Positions 43,667 to 52,386 of a stretch of 64,000 nt of DNA are shown here, in pieces (the stretch's first letter is position 1; each line of letters opens with the position of its first letter). The stretch covers positions 1 through 64,000 of the forward strand of contig VSNM01000003.1 in NCBI GenBank assembly GCA_009774245.1, written 5' to 3'. The stretch comes from Lachnospiraceae bacterium (GTDB lineage: Bacteria; Bacillota; Clostridia; Lachnospirales; Lachnospiraceae). The position numbers were made by a program, and so were the translations under genes. A model generated the notes under the pieces. The model was not told the DNA's origin and ran no database searches. It saw nothing but the letters and a program-made list of their open reading frames with translations.

Positions 43667-44091
43667 TTACTGATTCCGCAGAGGACGCACCTCCTTCAGA
43701 CTCTCTTGAGCGCCACATTCCAAAATATAGGGAGCAATTTCTTCGTAAGCCTTTTCTGGCGAACCTGCTTCCGAAGGAATATATGTCCACTGCGTCAGAA
43801 AGCTGTGCGCATAGTTGCAGTGAATATTCCCGGTATAAATCTGTACCAGAGGATCTGTGATCCAGTTTCCATCAGCAGATGCACAGTCACTCCGATAAGT
43901 AAAGTACCTCTGTCCATCCTTTTCAAATATTATGTTCACAGTCAGTTGATCTTCTGTGATGTCCAGATGTTCTTCTCTACCGGCCATTTCATTGTAACTT
44001 CCCACTTAGGCTGCGCTGGTTCCTTCCCAGCGCAGCCTGTAAGTACCAGCAATGCAGCCAATGACGCCGCCCATTTCAATATTTTTTTCAT
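43667..44091 (-). pseudogene. Frameshifted lipoprotein gene
   Basis: ATG 44091 (AAGGAGC upstream) opens MKKILKWAASLAALLVLTGCAGKEPAQP, a lipoprotein signal with lipobox VLTGC. After that the frame runs out in 20 residues, while another frame carries on with GSYNEMAGREEHLDITEDQL through YILECGAQESLKEV to 43667. A single-base change near 44005-44020 explains it. About 140 aa if repaired. It follows the broken permease on the same strand. Confidence 0.65.
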
Positions 44092-44146
44092 TTTACATAG
44101 CTCCTTATTTGTTAAATGGCTCAATTTCCAAAGACGCCCGTTTTCA

Positions 44147-46658
44147 TCACTGCCGCAGCCGCTCGATGATACTGTCCTTTGCAATTTGCCGGTACAAAAG
44201 CGCCGGTATTGCCACGGTCAGGAGGATAAGAAACGGATAAATCACCAACATAGGCCACATGACAAATTGATAGGTGAAGAACCAAATCCCACTGGAAATC
44301 CCCCGCACGACTACCACAGAAAACAGAACACCAAGGACAACCGATGTGATGATTGTTCCCACAGCATAATACAGTCCCTCAAAAGAGAGCATACGCTTTA
44401 ACTGCTTTCCTGTCATGCCAATGCTTTGCAGCATAGCAAATTCCTTTTTGCGGGTGATAACGCTTGTCAGGACGGAGTTGACAAAGTTTGCGATGCCGAT
44501 AATTCCGATGATGATACTCAAAGCTCCGCCGATGGTAATGATAAGGGAAGTGAGAACTGCCTGTATAGCTGTTTAAAAACTCTGCCATTTCTGCTTCCGT
44601 TCCCTCTTTCACATCAAAGGGGAAACTGACCAGATGGGGGTTATCACACAGCGGCAGGAAAACTTCTGTCGGGAGATAGAACCGGGCTTCACCTGTGTTG
44701 CGAGTGGTGGCCGTGTTCTCGTTGGCCCGGACTTTTGCCATGATGATAAAGTCGTAGCTGTCAGTAATGGTGGTGGAAAGCTCTTTCGCTTTCAGATGGT
44801 TGATCTGTACTGTATCCCCCACGCTGATATTGGGGTTCTCAATGACCGTTCCATCATCGTTGCAATCCACGCTCAAAAGAATATACTGTCCCGTTTTCAG
44901 CTTTTCCAGGTCAATACTTCCCTCTACGGCCTCCATGCCGTTTAACAGAAAATCGTCCGCGCCATACACGCCCACAAAAGAATTTCCATTCTGGTCTTTG
45001 TTATAGCTGGAAAAGGCATTGTGTTCCGTGGAAAACGGTTCTTCCAGCATACGGGAGGTATAGAGCCTGCCGCCGTCCTCAAAACTATCATTTTGCTTGA
45101 CAGCTTCGATAAAGCTCTCCGAAAGGTCGCTTTCGCTTTTCTCAAATTGGAACTGAAAATAGCTTGCGGTAGAGATCACGAAGTCCGTATCTAAAAATTT
45201 AGCGATATACTTGTCAATATCAAAGCCGCTGGACAGGGTGAATATCGTGTTGAACAGCACCAAGCTCAATGTCATGGACACGATCACCAGCACAGTACGC
45301 TTACGGTTGCGGCCCAGGTTTGCCAGTGCCATAAAGTGGAGCTTCGCGCCGTGGGTCGAATTTTTGTCCTTGGCCCTGCGCTTTCCAAACGCTGCCGTAT
45401 CATTTTCCGTGTAGCGGATGGCCTCGATTGCCGAAACTGTACCGGCAATCTTCGCAGGCTTGCGGACGCTGACAAAGACAGTAAAAAGGGCAAAAGTGGC
45501 GGAACCAATGAAAATCAGAGGGTTTACCGTTACCTTAATACCGGCGTCCGCGGTATAACTCGTTCCGTTCATCAGGAAAGGCACCAAGGCCCGGCCAATG
45601 AAGAAGCCCGCCAGCAGGCCGATGGGAATACCAACCAGGGACAGCCGGAGCGCCTGCCGGTTGATAAGCCGTTTGATCTGCCGCTTTGTTGTCCCCAGCG
45701 TTTTCAGTTGTCCGTAGGACTGAATATCCTGAATGACGGAAATCTGGAAAATATTGTAGATAATCAAGTACCCGGTTACAATAATCAGTGCAACACCAAT
45801 GATGCCGGAAATCAGCATGGCGGGATTGTCCGCTAATGCGCCGCTCTGATAGGCCGGACTGACACGGGCGATCACATAATTGCCGTCCTCCTTGCTGCCA
45901 CCCATCGTGTCGCAGATATATCCTGTTTCGGAAAGAAGCTGGTGGAGCTGGGCCTCTATATCACCTGTCCCTCTGAACATCACATAGGCGGTGACAATGC
46001 CGGAATAATCATTGTCTATTGGATAGGTATAGGTCAAAATATCTGAATGAGTATCCACAAAGGCTTTCGACACGATCAGCCGTCCGATGTTGCTCAAGTT
46101 GTCTGTTTCCCAAAAGCCGCAGAGGGTAAAATCGGTGGTATATGACTTTCCTTTTACTTCATAAGTCAGAGAAACGGTTTCTCCGACCTGCGCCGGTACT
46201 CCCAGGGCGTCCAATGTCTTTGTGTCCGCGATGATCTCATTTTCTGCTTCGGGCCGGTGGCCTGTTGTGGGTGTGTAGCGGGCAAATTCCAGAGCGGTAT
46301 CATCCATATACCACAGGTCAGACCGCCAACGCTCCAAGCCTGGATTTTTCAGACGGTAGGATACCGCTTTTGTATAGGCGATACGGTCAATCAGGGGACA
46401 TCCCGCTATATCGTTGTAAACTTCATCGCTGATATAATTTAAGACCGCCTGCCCATCACCACCAGCCTTGCGGATGTTCTGATCGTGAACGGTGTCCATC
46501 AGGCCAGACCCAAGTGTGAAGATTGTGGTAAAGAGTATGGTTGTCAGCACGATTGCGATAATCGCAATGATGTTCCTGCTTTTGCTGGCCTTAAAATAGC
46601 GACCCGACAGCTTTTTGATGACCGCACCATTGTTGTTGCCGAATAAAATATCATTCAT
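44147..46658 (-). pseudogene. FtsX-family ABC permease, frameshifted
   Basis: Start ATG 46658, 14 bp after the ATPase gene. The main frame (about 695 valid codons) has the FtsX layout: N-terminal helix (IIAIIAIVLTTILFTTIF), extracellular domain, three helices near 285-410 (LISGIIGVALIIVTGYLIIY, LRLSLVGIPIGLLAGFF), a second block starting at LGRNRKRTVLVIVSMTLSL. At about 44550-44575 the reading frame breaks; the last four helices (SIIIGIIGIANFVNSVLTSV ... SIIERLRQ) are in another frame. Bacitracin/peptide-type exporters have this architecture. Almost certainly non-functional unless the break is a sequencing error. Confidence 0.75.
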
Positions 46659-46672
46659 TGCCTGCGCCCCCT

Positions 46673-47338
46673 TTACTCAAAAATCCTGCCGTCTTCAATG
46701 CGGATAATGCGGTCGGCAAGCTGGGCGATTTCGTTATTGTGTGTAATCATCACCAGAGTCTGATGAAACTGATTGCTGGTAACCTTCAAAAGCCCCAGCA
46801 CATCGCTGCTCGTCCGGCTGTCCAGATTGCCGGTGGGTTCATCCGCCAGAACGATGGCGGGCTTGGAAACGAGGGCGCGGGCGATGGCGACACGCTGTTG
46901 CTGTCCGCCGGACAGATTGTTTGGCATATTGTTCAACTTGTCCCCCAGGGCCAGCAGGCGCACCACCTCATCCATGAATTTTTTGTCCACCGTATCGCCG
47001 TCCAGCTCCACGGGCAGGACAATGTTTTCATAGACATTCAGAACAGGGACAAGATTGTAGTTCTGGAAGATAAAGCCGATGTTGCGCCTGCGGAAGATGG
47101 TAAGCTGCTCATCGTTCAGCTCGGCCAGCTCCTTGCCCCTGATCTGAACACTGCCGGAGGTGGGCACGTCCAGACCGCCCATCATGTTCAGCAAGGTGGA
47201 CTTGCCGCTGCCGGAGGTTCCGACAATGGCGACAAATTCCCCCTGCTCAATGGAGAGGGTCACGCCGTCCAGCGCCTTTGTGATGTTCGGCTCCGCGCCA
47301 TAGTATTTTTTGAGGTCAGTTGTTTGCAAAATACTCAT
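46673..47338 (-). CDS. ABC transporter ATPase (MacB/BceA-like)
   Basis: 221 aa from ATG 47338. Walker [11 protein letters not shown]-loop [10 protein letters not shown], signature LSGGQQQR, Walker [13 protein letters not shown] and H-loop ITHN are all intact; this is the class that partners FtsX/MacB permeases. The partner permease 14 bp downstream is frameshifted, so the ATPase probably has no transporter. A two-component-type operator lies upstream (47381-47400). Confidence 0.9.
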   Translation of the reverse strand: MSILQTTDLKKYYGAEPNITKALDGVTLSIEQGEFVAIVGTSGSGKSTLLNMMGGLDVPTSGSVQIRGKELAELNDEQLTIFRRRNIGFIFQNYNLVPVLNVYENIVLPVELDGDTVDKKFMDEVVRLLALGDKLNNMPNNLSGGQQQRVAIARALVSKPAIVLADEPTGNLDSRTSSDVLGLLKVTSNQFHQTLVMITHNNEIAQLADRIIRIEDGRIFE

Positions 47339-47368
47339 AGATTGCACCATCCTTTCTGTGATGCCGCT

Positions 47369-47400
47369 ATCATAACGACCAATTCTCACAGAAATGTCAC
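47369..47400 (-). promoter_or_regulatory. OmpR-type operator and promoter of the ABC operon
   Basis: On the minus strand GTGACA (47395-47400) and GTGAGA (47384-47389) form a direct repeat with 11-bp period, followed by the -10 box TATGAT (47369-47374). The same arrangement with the same spacing to the -10 box is found at 48300-48331. Confidence 0.6.
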
Positions 47401-47421
47401 GGGCCACTGATTTTTTACCCT

Positions 47422-47449
47422 TGAAATGTCACGATCCTATGACATTTCA
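47422..47449. promoter_or_regulatory. Palindrome containing operator core
   Basis: TGAAATGTCA (47422-47431) and TGACATTTCA (47440-47449), perfect 10-bp arms, 8-bp spacer. Each arm contains TGACATTTC, the core of the operators at 47381, 48312 and 49459. Lies about 20 bp upstream of the ABC operon operator. Confidence 0.6.
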
Positions 47450-47643
47450 GAAATCTTTTCCGTATATGGTGGCCGCGGGAGTTTTGCCGTAACTATTTCA
47501 CGGTCGAAAACGGGGGCAGATTTTTCAAATGCTGCCCCCTGTTTTCATCTGCTCCATTTTGCGGCAAAATAGGTTTACCTTTTCCACTTATCCAGCCTAT
47601 ATTCTTTCTGCTCCAGCTTTACACGAAACGCTTTCCGCACAGG

Positions 47644-48243
47644 TTACAGCCCGCAGAATGACCATCGTCCTTTCTGGCACCACTGGGCATTATCAACCAT
47701 CCATTTGCCGTCAACCAAACGCATTAGATAACGATAATAGAAAATTCCCTGTTCTGCATAAAGCCAGAATTTGCTTTTCGTGACCTGCTCGCCGTGCATA
47801 TCTGTATCGCTGACCCGCAGCTTATCCCTCCAGGAAATTGCCAACAGTCCTTTGGGGGTGACATGCTGGCAAGCAGCTATGTTAATATTCTCTAGTTTTT
47901 TAATCGGCGCAGCTTGAGCCAGTCCCTCATCATCCAAGCCAGTCCGCTGCAAAAACAAATCTTTGAGCGGAAGGTCTTTTAACAGTTTCAGCCCATGCCC
48001 GGCAATCTGTCTGCCTCGCAGCAAAGCCAGCATGTTCAGCTTGGGAATCTGTGCCAGAATGGGAAAGCACCCATCCCCAAACGGGGCATCATCCAGGGAA
48101 ACCTGCTGAAGTTTTGGACATTGCTTGACAGCCTCCTCAAGTGTTTCCAAATTTAGCGGCGCTTCTACTCGTTTCGTTCCATTGCAAATATAGGCACCAT
48201 CCTGATATTCCAGCATATAAGTATTTTGGACAAATTCCAGCAT
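47644..48243 (-). CDS. Leucine-rich-repeat-like protein
   Basis: 199 aa from ATG 48243 (AAGGAGAG upstream). Repeats of LRR type are visible: CPKLQQVSLDDAPFGDG, IPKLNMLALLRGRQIAG, LPLKDLFLQRTGLDDEG, IKKLENINIAACQHVTPKG. No signal peptide, so cytoplasmic. The last ~50 residues are not repetitive (FYYRYLMRLVDGKWMVDNAQW). Function unknown. It has its own operator/promoter matching that of the ABC operon, implying common control. Confidence 0.65.
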   Translation of the reverse strand: MLEFVQNTYMLEYQDGAYICNGTKRVEAPLNLETLEEAVKQCPKLQQVSLDDAPFGDGCFPILAQIPKLNMLALLRGRQIAGHGLKLLKDLPLKDLFLQRTGLDDEGLAQAAPIKKLENINIAACQHVTPKGLLAISWRDKLRVSDTDMHGEQVTKSKFWLYAEQGIFYYRYLMRLVDGKWMVDNAQWCQKGRWSFCGL

Positions 48244-48299
48244 AATTTTTTTCTCTCCTTCCATGCTCCTTCTTGGTATCTTCCAAAAATACGTCATAA

Positions 48300-48331
48300 A
48301 TTATAACAGCCAATTCTCACAGAAATGTCAC
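48300..48331 (-). promoter_or_regulatory. OmpR-type operator and promoter of the LRR gene
   Basis: Minus-strand GTGACA-N5-GTGAGA direct repeat (within 48312-48331) followed by TATAAT (48300-48305). About 20 bp of operator are identical to 47381-47400 and the distance to the -10 box is the same, so both promoters probably answer to one regulator. Confidence 0.65.
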
Positions 48332-48370
48332 AAGCCACAAGTTTTTCGTTTCTGAAATACCCACACAAAT

Positions 48371-48880
48371 TTATAGTTTCAAGCTATACCGTAAAAGATC
48401 GTATTGGTGGCCGTCTTTGCTGTCTGTTTTAGCTGCCGAAGAAATCAGTGAAAAGCCGAATGACTTTGCCAATCGGTTAGAAGCTGCGTTTTCATCCCTC
48501 GCTGAATAGATAAACTCTTTTGCGCCAAATTGCTCTCTGCAATATTGAATCAGACCTTGAAGAATTTGTTTACCAAACCCTTTCCCCACATAGTTCGGCC
48601 CCAAACATATTCCGGCCTCCTGATATATGAAAGGTTCGATTTTTTCTACTCCTGCAAACCCAATCGCCTTACCGCTTGTTTTATCATAAACCAGATAAGT
48701 GTCATGCTCCTTCTGAAACGCGATGGTTTTTGTGATTCTTATTTTAGCGGCTTCTTCGCTTGTGGTAATCGTCCACTCCATATATCTCGCGCTTTCCGGC
48801 TGTGACCAGACATTGCGGTACATTTCTATCCAATCCGAAAACTTTGCTTTATCTAAAATAAGACTCTCCGTTTCAATCAT
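48371..48880 (-). CDS. GNAT acetyltransferase
   Basis: 169 aa from ATG 48880 (GGAGGG upstream). RimL-like: N-terminal ETESLILDKAKFSDWIEMY, acetyl-CoA motif GICLGPNYVGKGFGKQILQ, and ENAASNRLAKSFGF. Complete length. Substrate unknown. It lies between the LRR gene and the regulator/kinase chimera on the same strand. Confidence 0.85.
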   Translation of the reverse strand: MIETESLILDKAKFSDWIEMYRNVWSQPESARYMEWTITTSEEAAKIRITKTIAFQKEHDTYLVYDKTSGKAIGFAGVEKIEPFIYQEAGICLGPNYVGKGFGKQILQGLIQYCREQFGAKEFIYSARDENAASNRLAKSFGFSLISSAAKTDSKDGHQYDLLRYSLKL

Positions 48881-48914
48881 GCCCAAAGCCCTCCAATCTT
48901 GATTAAATTACAAA

Positions 48915-49406
48915 TTATGATCCGCGAGGAAGAAATACAGAAAATGTAGAGCCGCTGCCCACTGCCGAAGTTACCTTGATATAGCCGCCCTGCATGGTGA
49001 TAATCTCACGGGCAAGATACAGCCCTATGCCGATGCCCTCAACATCGTGTACTTCTTCTTCCCGGTAGAAGCGTTTGAAGATCATCCCCTGTCTGTTCTC
49101 CGCGATGCCTTTGCCGCTGTCTGTAATGTTAATTTTTATATAAAGCTCCCGGCTTTGAACGGACACCCGGATTGTGCCGCCTGCTGGCGTGTACTTCACC
49201 GCATTATCCAAAATATTAAACAGGGCTTCGCCTGTCCATTTTTTATCATTGACATCTAGCACGATCAGATCATAGTCCCGCGTTTCGCAGAAATTGACTG
49301 CCTCTGATTTTGACATAGCAGCATCCACTGTGTAGCCCGCCGCCAAAAGATTGTAGCAAAGGGTATTGTTCAAAAGGTGGTCATCCTCAACGACTAAAAG
49401 CCTCAT
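48915..49406 (-). CDS. In-frame response-regulator/kinase chimera
   Basis: 163 aa. Residues 1-52 are the first half of a receiver domain (LLVVEDDHLL ... DLIVLD, ending at the phospho-Asp 51). Without a frame break this becomes the ATPase domain of a histidine kinase (WTGEALFNILDNAVKYTPAGG, DSGKGIAENRQGMIFKRFYR, GIGIGLYLAREI). A deletion removed the rest of the regulator, including its DNA-binding domain, and the kinase's sensor and phospho-acceptor His. No normal two-component signalling is possible; whether the chimera is expressed is unknown. Confidence 0.85.
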   Translation of the reverse strand: MRLLVVEDDHLLNNTLCYNLLAAGYTVDAAMSKSEAVNFCETRDYDLIVLDVNDKKWTGEALFNILDNAVKYTPAGGTIRVSVQSRELYIKINITDSGKGIAENRQGMIFKRFYREEEVHDVEGIGIGLYLAREIITMQGGYIKVTSAVGSGSTFSVFLPRGS

Positions 49407-49438
49407 GACTTCACTTCCTTTCCCTTATAGGATAACAT

Positions 49439-49475
49439 ATTATAGATAAACATACAAATGTCACAGAAATCTCAC
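49439..49475 (-). promoter_or_regulatory. OmpR-type operator upstream of the chimera
   Basis: Minus-strand GTGAGA (49470-49475) and GTGACA (49459-49464), again 11 bp apart, upstream of TATAAT (49439-49444) and of the regulator start at 49406. Probably the autoregulatory site of the original two-component operon. Spacing to the -10 box is 5 bp longer than in the two other sites. Confidence 0.55.
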
Positions 49476-49493
49476 AGCAGTTTTATAGTTCAT

Positions 49494-49820
49494 CTAAAAA
49501 TCCTGAACATCTTCCCTTCTGATCTGATAGATTATTTCTACTTTGAACGGATTCAGAATTACCCCTAATTCTTCTCTGACCTCCCGCACCGCACCATTCA
49601 GGCTGTCCTCCCCCACAAGGACAGAACCGCCCGTACATTCCCAACAAAGCGGGTATGTTTTTTGAGGATGGCGCTGGGAAAGCAGATACTGCCCCTGACT
49701 GTTTACGATCCATGCGCTGACAGTAAGATGATATAACCCCTTCGGAACAGGTACGCCGCGCGGCAGAACCTTCCCCGTCTTTTCTCTTTTGCCATTATAC
49801 AAATCCCACATTTCCAGCAT
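49494..49820 (-). CDS. NUDIX hydrolase, C-terminally short
   Basis: 108 aa, RBS AGGGGGAA. The Nudix box is perfect (G-x5-E-x7-REVREELG, about 70-92), in the context YLLSQRHPQKTYPLCWECTGG typical of isopentenyl-isomerase-like NUDIX proteins. Relatives are about 160 aa; this one stops soon after the box (RREDVQDF), so it lacks the last strands and helix. Probably truncated by a deletion against the adjacent regulatory region. It follows thiE closely. Confidence 0.7.
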   Translation of the reverse strand: MLEMWDLYNGKREKTGKVLPRGVPVPKGLYHLTVSAWIVNSQGQYLLSQRHPQKTYPLCWECTGGSVLVGEDSLNGAVREVREELGVILNPFKVEIIYQIRREDVQDF

Positions 49821-49850
49821 ATCTATTTCCCCCTGTCCGGCAAAGGTGCA

Positions 49851-50492
49851 TCAATGTTCATTCATAACTTCCTTTCCCAAAAACAGTGATTTTAAATCGG
49901 CTGCAGACTTTTTTATATCAGGCTGGGCAATCACAGCGGAAACAACAGCCAGGCCGTCAACTCCCATCGGCCTGAAAAGCATTGCATTTTCCCTGCTGAT
50001 GCCCCCGATCACAACAATCGGTATATCAACTGCTTTGCGGATTCTTCCAAGTTCCTCCATAGATACAAAACCCGCATCCGGTTTTGTCCCTGTCGGGAAC
50101 ATAGCGCCCACGCCCAGATAATCAGCTCCGGCCTTAACCGCATCTATGGCTTCCGTTGCGGAACCGACAGAAACACCAGGCAGCATATCTTTCCCGATCA
50201 CCTTCCGGGCAATATCCGCGGGAATATCCCGCTGCCCGATATGTACACCGTCTGCTCCCGTTGCCATAGCAATGTCGATACGGTCATTTATGATAAGCGG
50301 TATGCCGTATCTGTCAGTAATCGTTTTTATTTCCAATGCCAGGGCATAAAAGTCCAATGCCGAAATATCTTTTTCCCGGAGCTGTACCAAAGTACAGCCG
50401 CCGATGACTGCCTGCTCTACTGCTTCTCCCAAAGTCCTGGTACTCATACGCATACGGTCTGTCACAAGGTATAAAGAATAATCCGGTTTCAT
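49851..50492 (-). CDS. thiE: Thiamine phosphate synthase
   Basis: 213 aa, TIM-barrel ThiE that joins the pyrimidine and thiazole moieties of thiamine. Signatures: LYLVTDR, TLVQLREKD, LIINDRIDIAMATGADGVHIGQ, YLGVGAMFPTGTK (phosphate site), IPIVVIGGI and the final GVDGLAVVSA. Complete. It overlaps by 4 bp the truncated thiD remnant. Thiamine synthesis cannot proceed from this locus alone. Confidence 0.95.
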   Translation of the reverse strand: MKPDYSLYLVTDRMRMSTRTLGEAVEQAVIGGCTLVQLREKDISALDFYALALEIKTITDRYGIPLIINDRIDIAMATGADGVHIGQRDIPADIARKVIGKDMLPGVSVGSATEAIDAVKAGADYLGVGAMFPTGTKPDAGFVSMEELGRIRKAVDIPIVVIGGISRENAMLFRPMGVDGLAVVSAVIAQPDIKKSAADLKSLFLGKEVMNEH

Positions 50493-50730
50493 TCTCCACC
50501 ATCCCTTTCTTCCTGCAGGCCATATTGGTAGATGTGCCAGAAATGATGTGTCGGGCCACAGCCTTTCCCTATGTCAAGGGAATGCCCAATCGCCATTGTC
50601 ACATAATCCTTTGCTTTCCGGACTGCCTCCCGTAACCCCATGCCCCTCGCAAGCTGTGAAGCAACCGCAGAGGAAAAGGTGCAGCCTGTCCCATGCGTAT
50701 TTTTCGTGTCAATCCGGGCGGTGTCAAAAT
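50489..50730 (-). pseudogene. thiD: 3' fragment of thiD
   Basis: About 80 codons encode the C-terminal third of HMP-phosphate kinase ThiD (RIDTKNTHGTGCTFSSAVAS with the anion-hole GTGC, then AKDYVTMAIGHSLDIGKGCGP). Upstream of about 50730 the frame holds unrelated sequence, so the substrate- and most of the ATP-binding parts are lost. No TPP riboswitch is visible upstream. Confidence 0.85.
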
Positions 50731-50861
50731 GACAGATAATTCTTGTTTTGAAAAAGGTCAAGGAATACACTGTTTTGTTACAATATAGCCTACTCATAAC
50801 ACAATCCAATTATACAAAAAGTCCCATATTTACAATGAAATTCATATAAATTTTTCATATA

Positions 50862-51341
50862 CTAAATTTCCTCATCAACCGCCTGTAAATTTATCATAGC
50901 AATTATTTGATTCTGCCTATCCTCAACAGTTTCTATCCTGATTCTGCCTATATTTTTTCTTGTCATTTCAAAATCTATATCGGGAAACAATCTCTCGCAA
51001 AAACTATTTATTTCGGGAGATGCCCCCATTAAAGCTATTACAAGCGAATTAGTGTCAAACTGTTCTAACACTTCTTTCAGTTCCTTTTCAGAAATTGTTG
51101 AAATCTGCTCAAAATCAGTTATCCGCTGTGGCTGTATCTTTGGTTCTAATATGTCATTTATCGTGATGTCATATATTTTAGAAATTTTCAATAAAACTTC
51201 TAAGTCGGGAATAGTCATTCCTGTTTCCCATTTTGATACTGCCTGTCTTGATATACCTAATTTTTCTGCTAAATCATCTTGTGTGTAGTTGTTGCTTTTA
51301 CGCAAAAACTGTAAGTATTTCGATATAATATTCATATTCAT
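50862..51341 (-). CDS. XRE-type HTH regulator with FliG-like C-terminus
   Basis: 159 aa from ATG 51341 (AAGGAGCG upstream). Residues 1-60 are a Cro/CI-type HTH (LRKSNNYTQDDLAEKLGISRQAVSKWETGMTIPDLEVLLKIS). The C-terminal ~75 residues (ELKEVLEQFDTNSLVIALMGAS ... FERLF/DIDFEMTRKNIGRIRIETVEDRQNQIIAMI) follow the pattern of the FliG flagellar-switch C-terminal repeat (LxxxLxxxDxxxLxxALKGAS ... MxxxxGxVRxxDVExAQ). No flagellar genes are nearby. The fold match is by eye. Confidence 0.7.
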   Translation of the reverse strand: MNMNIISKYLQFLRKSNNYTQDDLAEKLGISRQAVSKWETGMTIPDLEVLLKISKIYDITINDILEPKIQPQRITDFEQISTISEKELKEVLEQFDTNSLVIALMGASPEINSFCERLFPDIDFEMTRKNIGRIRIETVEDRQNQIIAMINLQAVDEEI

Positions 51342-51429
51342 AAAAATCACGCTCCTTATGGTTATTATAAAGCATTTTGCAAAAAGAATAAAGAATTTGG
51401 CAAGTGCTAAAAAGCAAATACCAGTTGCG

Positions 51430-51597
51430 TATTATTTTACAATTCTTCCTCCCTCCGGGTGGGAGAGTGATTTCACTATGCACTAAATCCTCATGGTATT
51501 TCGGGCGGTAGATTTGCCCGTCAAACTTGCTGACAAGAACGCTCCTGCTGATATAGGATGCTTTCTCAACCACCGACTGTCCTTTGTTCCGCTTAAC
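51430..51597 (-). pseudogene. MobA/MobL-type relaxase N-terminal fragment
   Basis: One frame encodes VKRNKGQSVVEKASYISRSV and continues to HEDLVHSEITLPPGG, resembling the N-terminal catalytic segment of MobA/MobL-type relaxases (S.GKGQSAV..AAYR....D..G...DY....VVH.EI.LP). It has no start and is cut off at about 51430. Read as a mobile-element remnant; the family call is tentative. Confidence 0.45.
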
Positions 51598-51650
51598 TAT
51601 GGAGAAACGTGTGACTTCGAAAAGGAATAGGTTTTAGATTCTTCGTCCTG

Positions 51651-51797
51651 CTATATCATCTTGTATGTATTGGGAAAATCGGCAACAAACGTATTAAGTT
51701 TCCGCATAACCACCTTATCCCTTGTGTAGAGGGTGGCGGTCTGTTCTCCTGCGTTATAATTGACAACCGTTTCCTGCTCGTATCGGGAAAGTTTCAT
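51651..51797 (-). pseudogene. Small conjugative-element ORF, interrupted
   Basis: ATG 51797 encodes MKLSRYEQETVVNYNAGEQT then ATLYTRDKVVMRKLNTFVAD and stops at TAG 51651-51653; the same frame continues with QDEESKTYSFSKSHVSP. This resembles a short conserved protein seen on Clostridia conjugative elements (from memory). A nonsense mutation appears to have cut it. Confidence 0.45.
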
Positions 51798-52170
51798 AGT
51801 GCCATATCCCCCTTACCTTTGCTGTGGTTCTGTGTTGTTTTCCCTCGGCAACTGTCGGCTGTTTTGCCTGCTCCTTTGCTTTGGCTAACCTTGTCCTTAT
51901 GGAATGGTCACGCTCGGTCAGTTTCCGTCTTTTGGTGGTGTCGGTCAGTTCCGCACACGCTTTTTCTGACAGGACATTTAATTTCTTTAATGTGCCGCTT
52001 ACTATCTGCCTTGTGTCGCTGTCCCTTATCTGCGGAAGAATAGCGGATAAACTGGCGCACGTTTCCGCTTTGCCCTGTTCCCCAAACTGATAGATTAGAT
52101 TGATTTCATCAGTGTTAAAAGGTATCTGAAAATTTGCACCCTCACATAAACGCTCCACGCCCACGCCCAC
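51754..52170 (-). CDS. Conjugative-element accessory protein (remnant)
   Basis: 138 codons. The recognisable part is FQIPFNTDEINLIYQFGEQGKAETCASLSAILPQI followed by a charged helical tail (TTKRRKLTERDHSIRTRLAKAKEQA). No known fold; similar small proteins occur on Clostridia integrative conjugative elements (inference). The first ~15 residues look like read-in from a neighbouring fragment, so the start is uncertain. Confidence 0.4.
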   Translation of the reverse strand: MGVGVERLCEGANFQIPFNTDEINLIYQFGEQGKAETCASLSAILPQIRDSDTRQIVSGTLKKLNVLSEKACAELTDTTKRRKLTERDHSIRTRLAKAKEQAKQPTVAEGKQHRTTAKVRGIWHYETFPIRAGNGCQL

Positions 52171-52190
52171 GCACTTAGGGAGATTTCCTG

Positions 52191-52343
52191 TCAGTTCGTA
52201 ATGGGCTCTGCTTCTTCATCAATTATCCATTGATTTTTATCTTCACTGTCTTTCAGATAACCGTATGGCGAACTGCTCGCAACATGCTTTCCGCTTTCGC
52301 CCTTTGCCTTAAAGGTGGACTTGATTTTCTTGCTGATGTCCAT
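52191..52343 (-). pseudogene. Fragment of a large serine recombinase
   Basis: 50 codons: MDISKKIKSTFKAKGESGKH, VASSSPYGYLKDSEDKNQWI, IDEEAEPI. This is the stretch joining catalytic and recombinase domains of TnpX/TndX-like large serine integrases (typically SRKIR..F.AKGE.GK.....PPYGY.KDP.DK..W.VDEEAA). Both ends are missing. It marks the former mobile element here. Confidence 0.7.
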
Positions 52344-52386
52344 AAGAATATCACTTGCAAATTTTATTCTTAGCTCATATAGACCT

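Noticed and set aside
46658..47410. 250-codon plus-strand ORF opposite the ABC ATPase
   Set aside because: Antisense of a perfectly conserved ATPase; Asn/His/Gln-rich composition typical of a complement frame.
50731..50861. TPP riboswitch upstream of the thi remnant
   Set aside because: No thi-box core (CUGAGA/ACYUGA pattern) found; the 5' part of the operon appears deleted.
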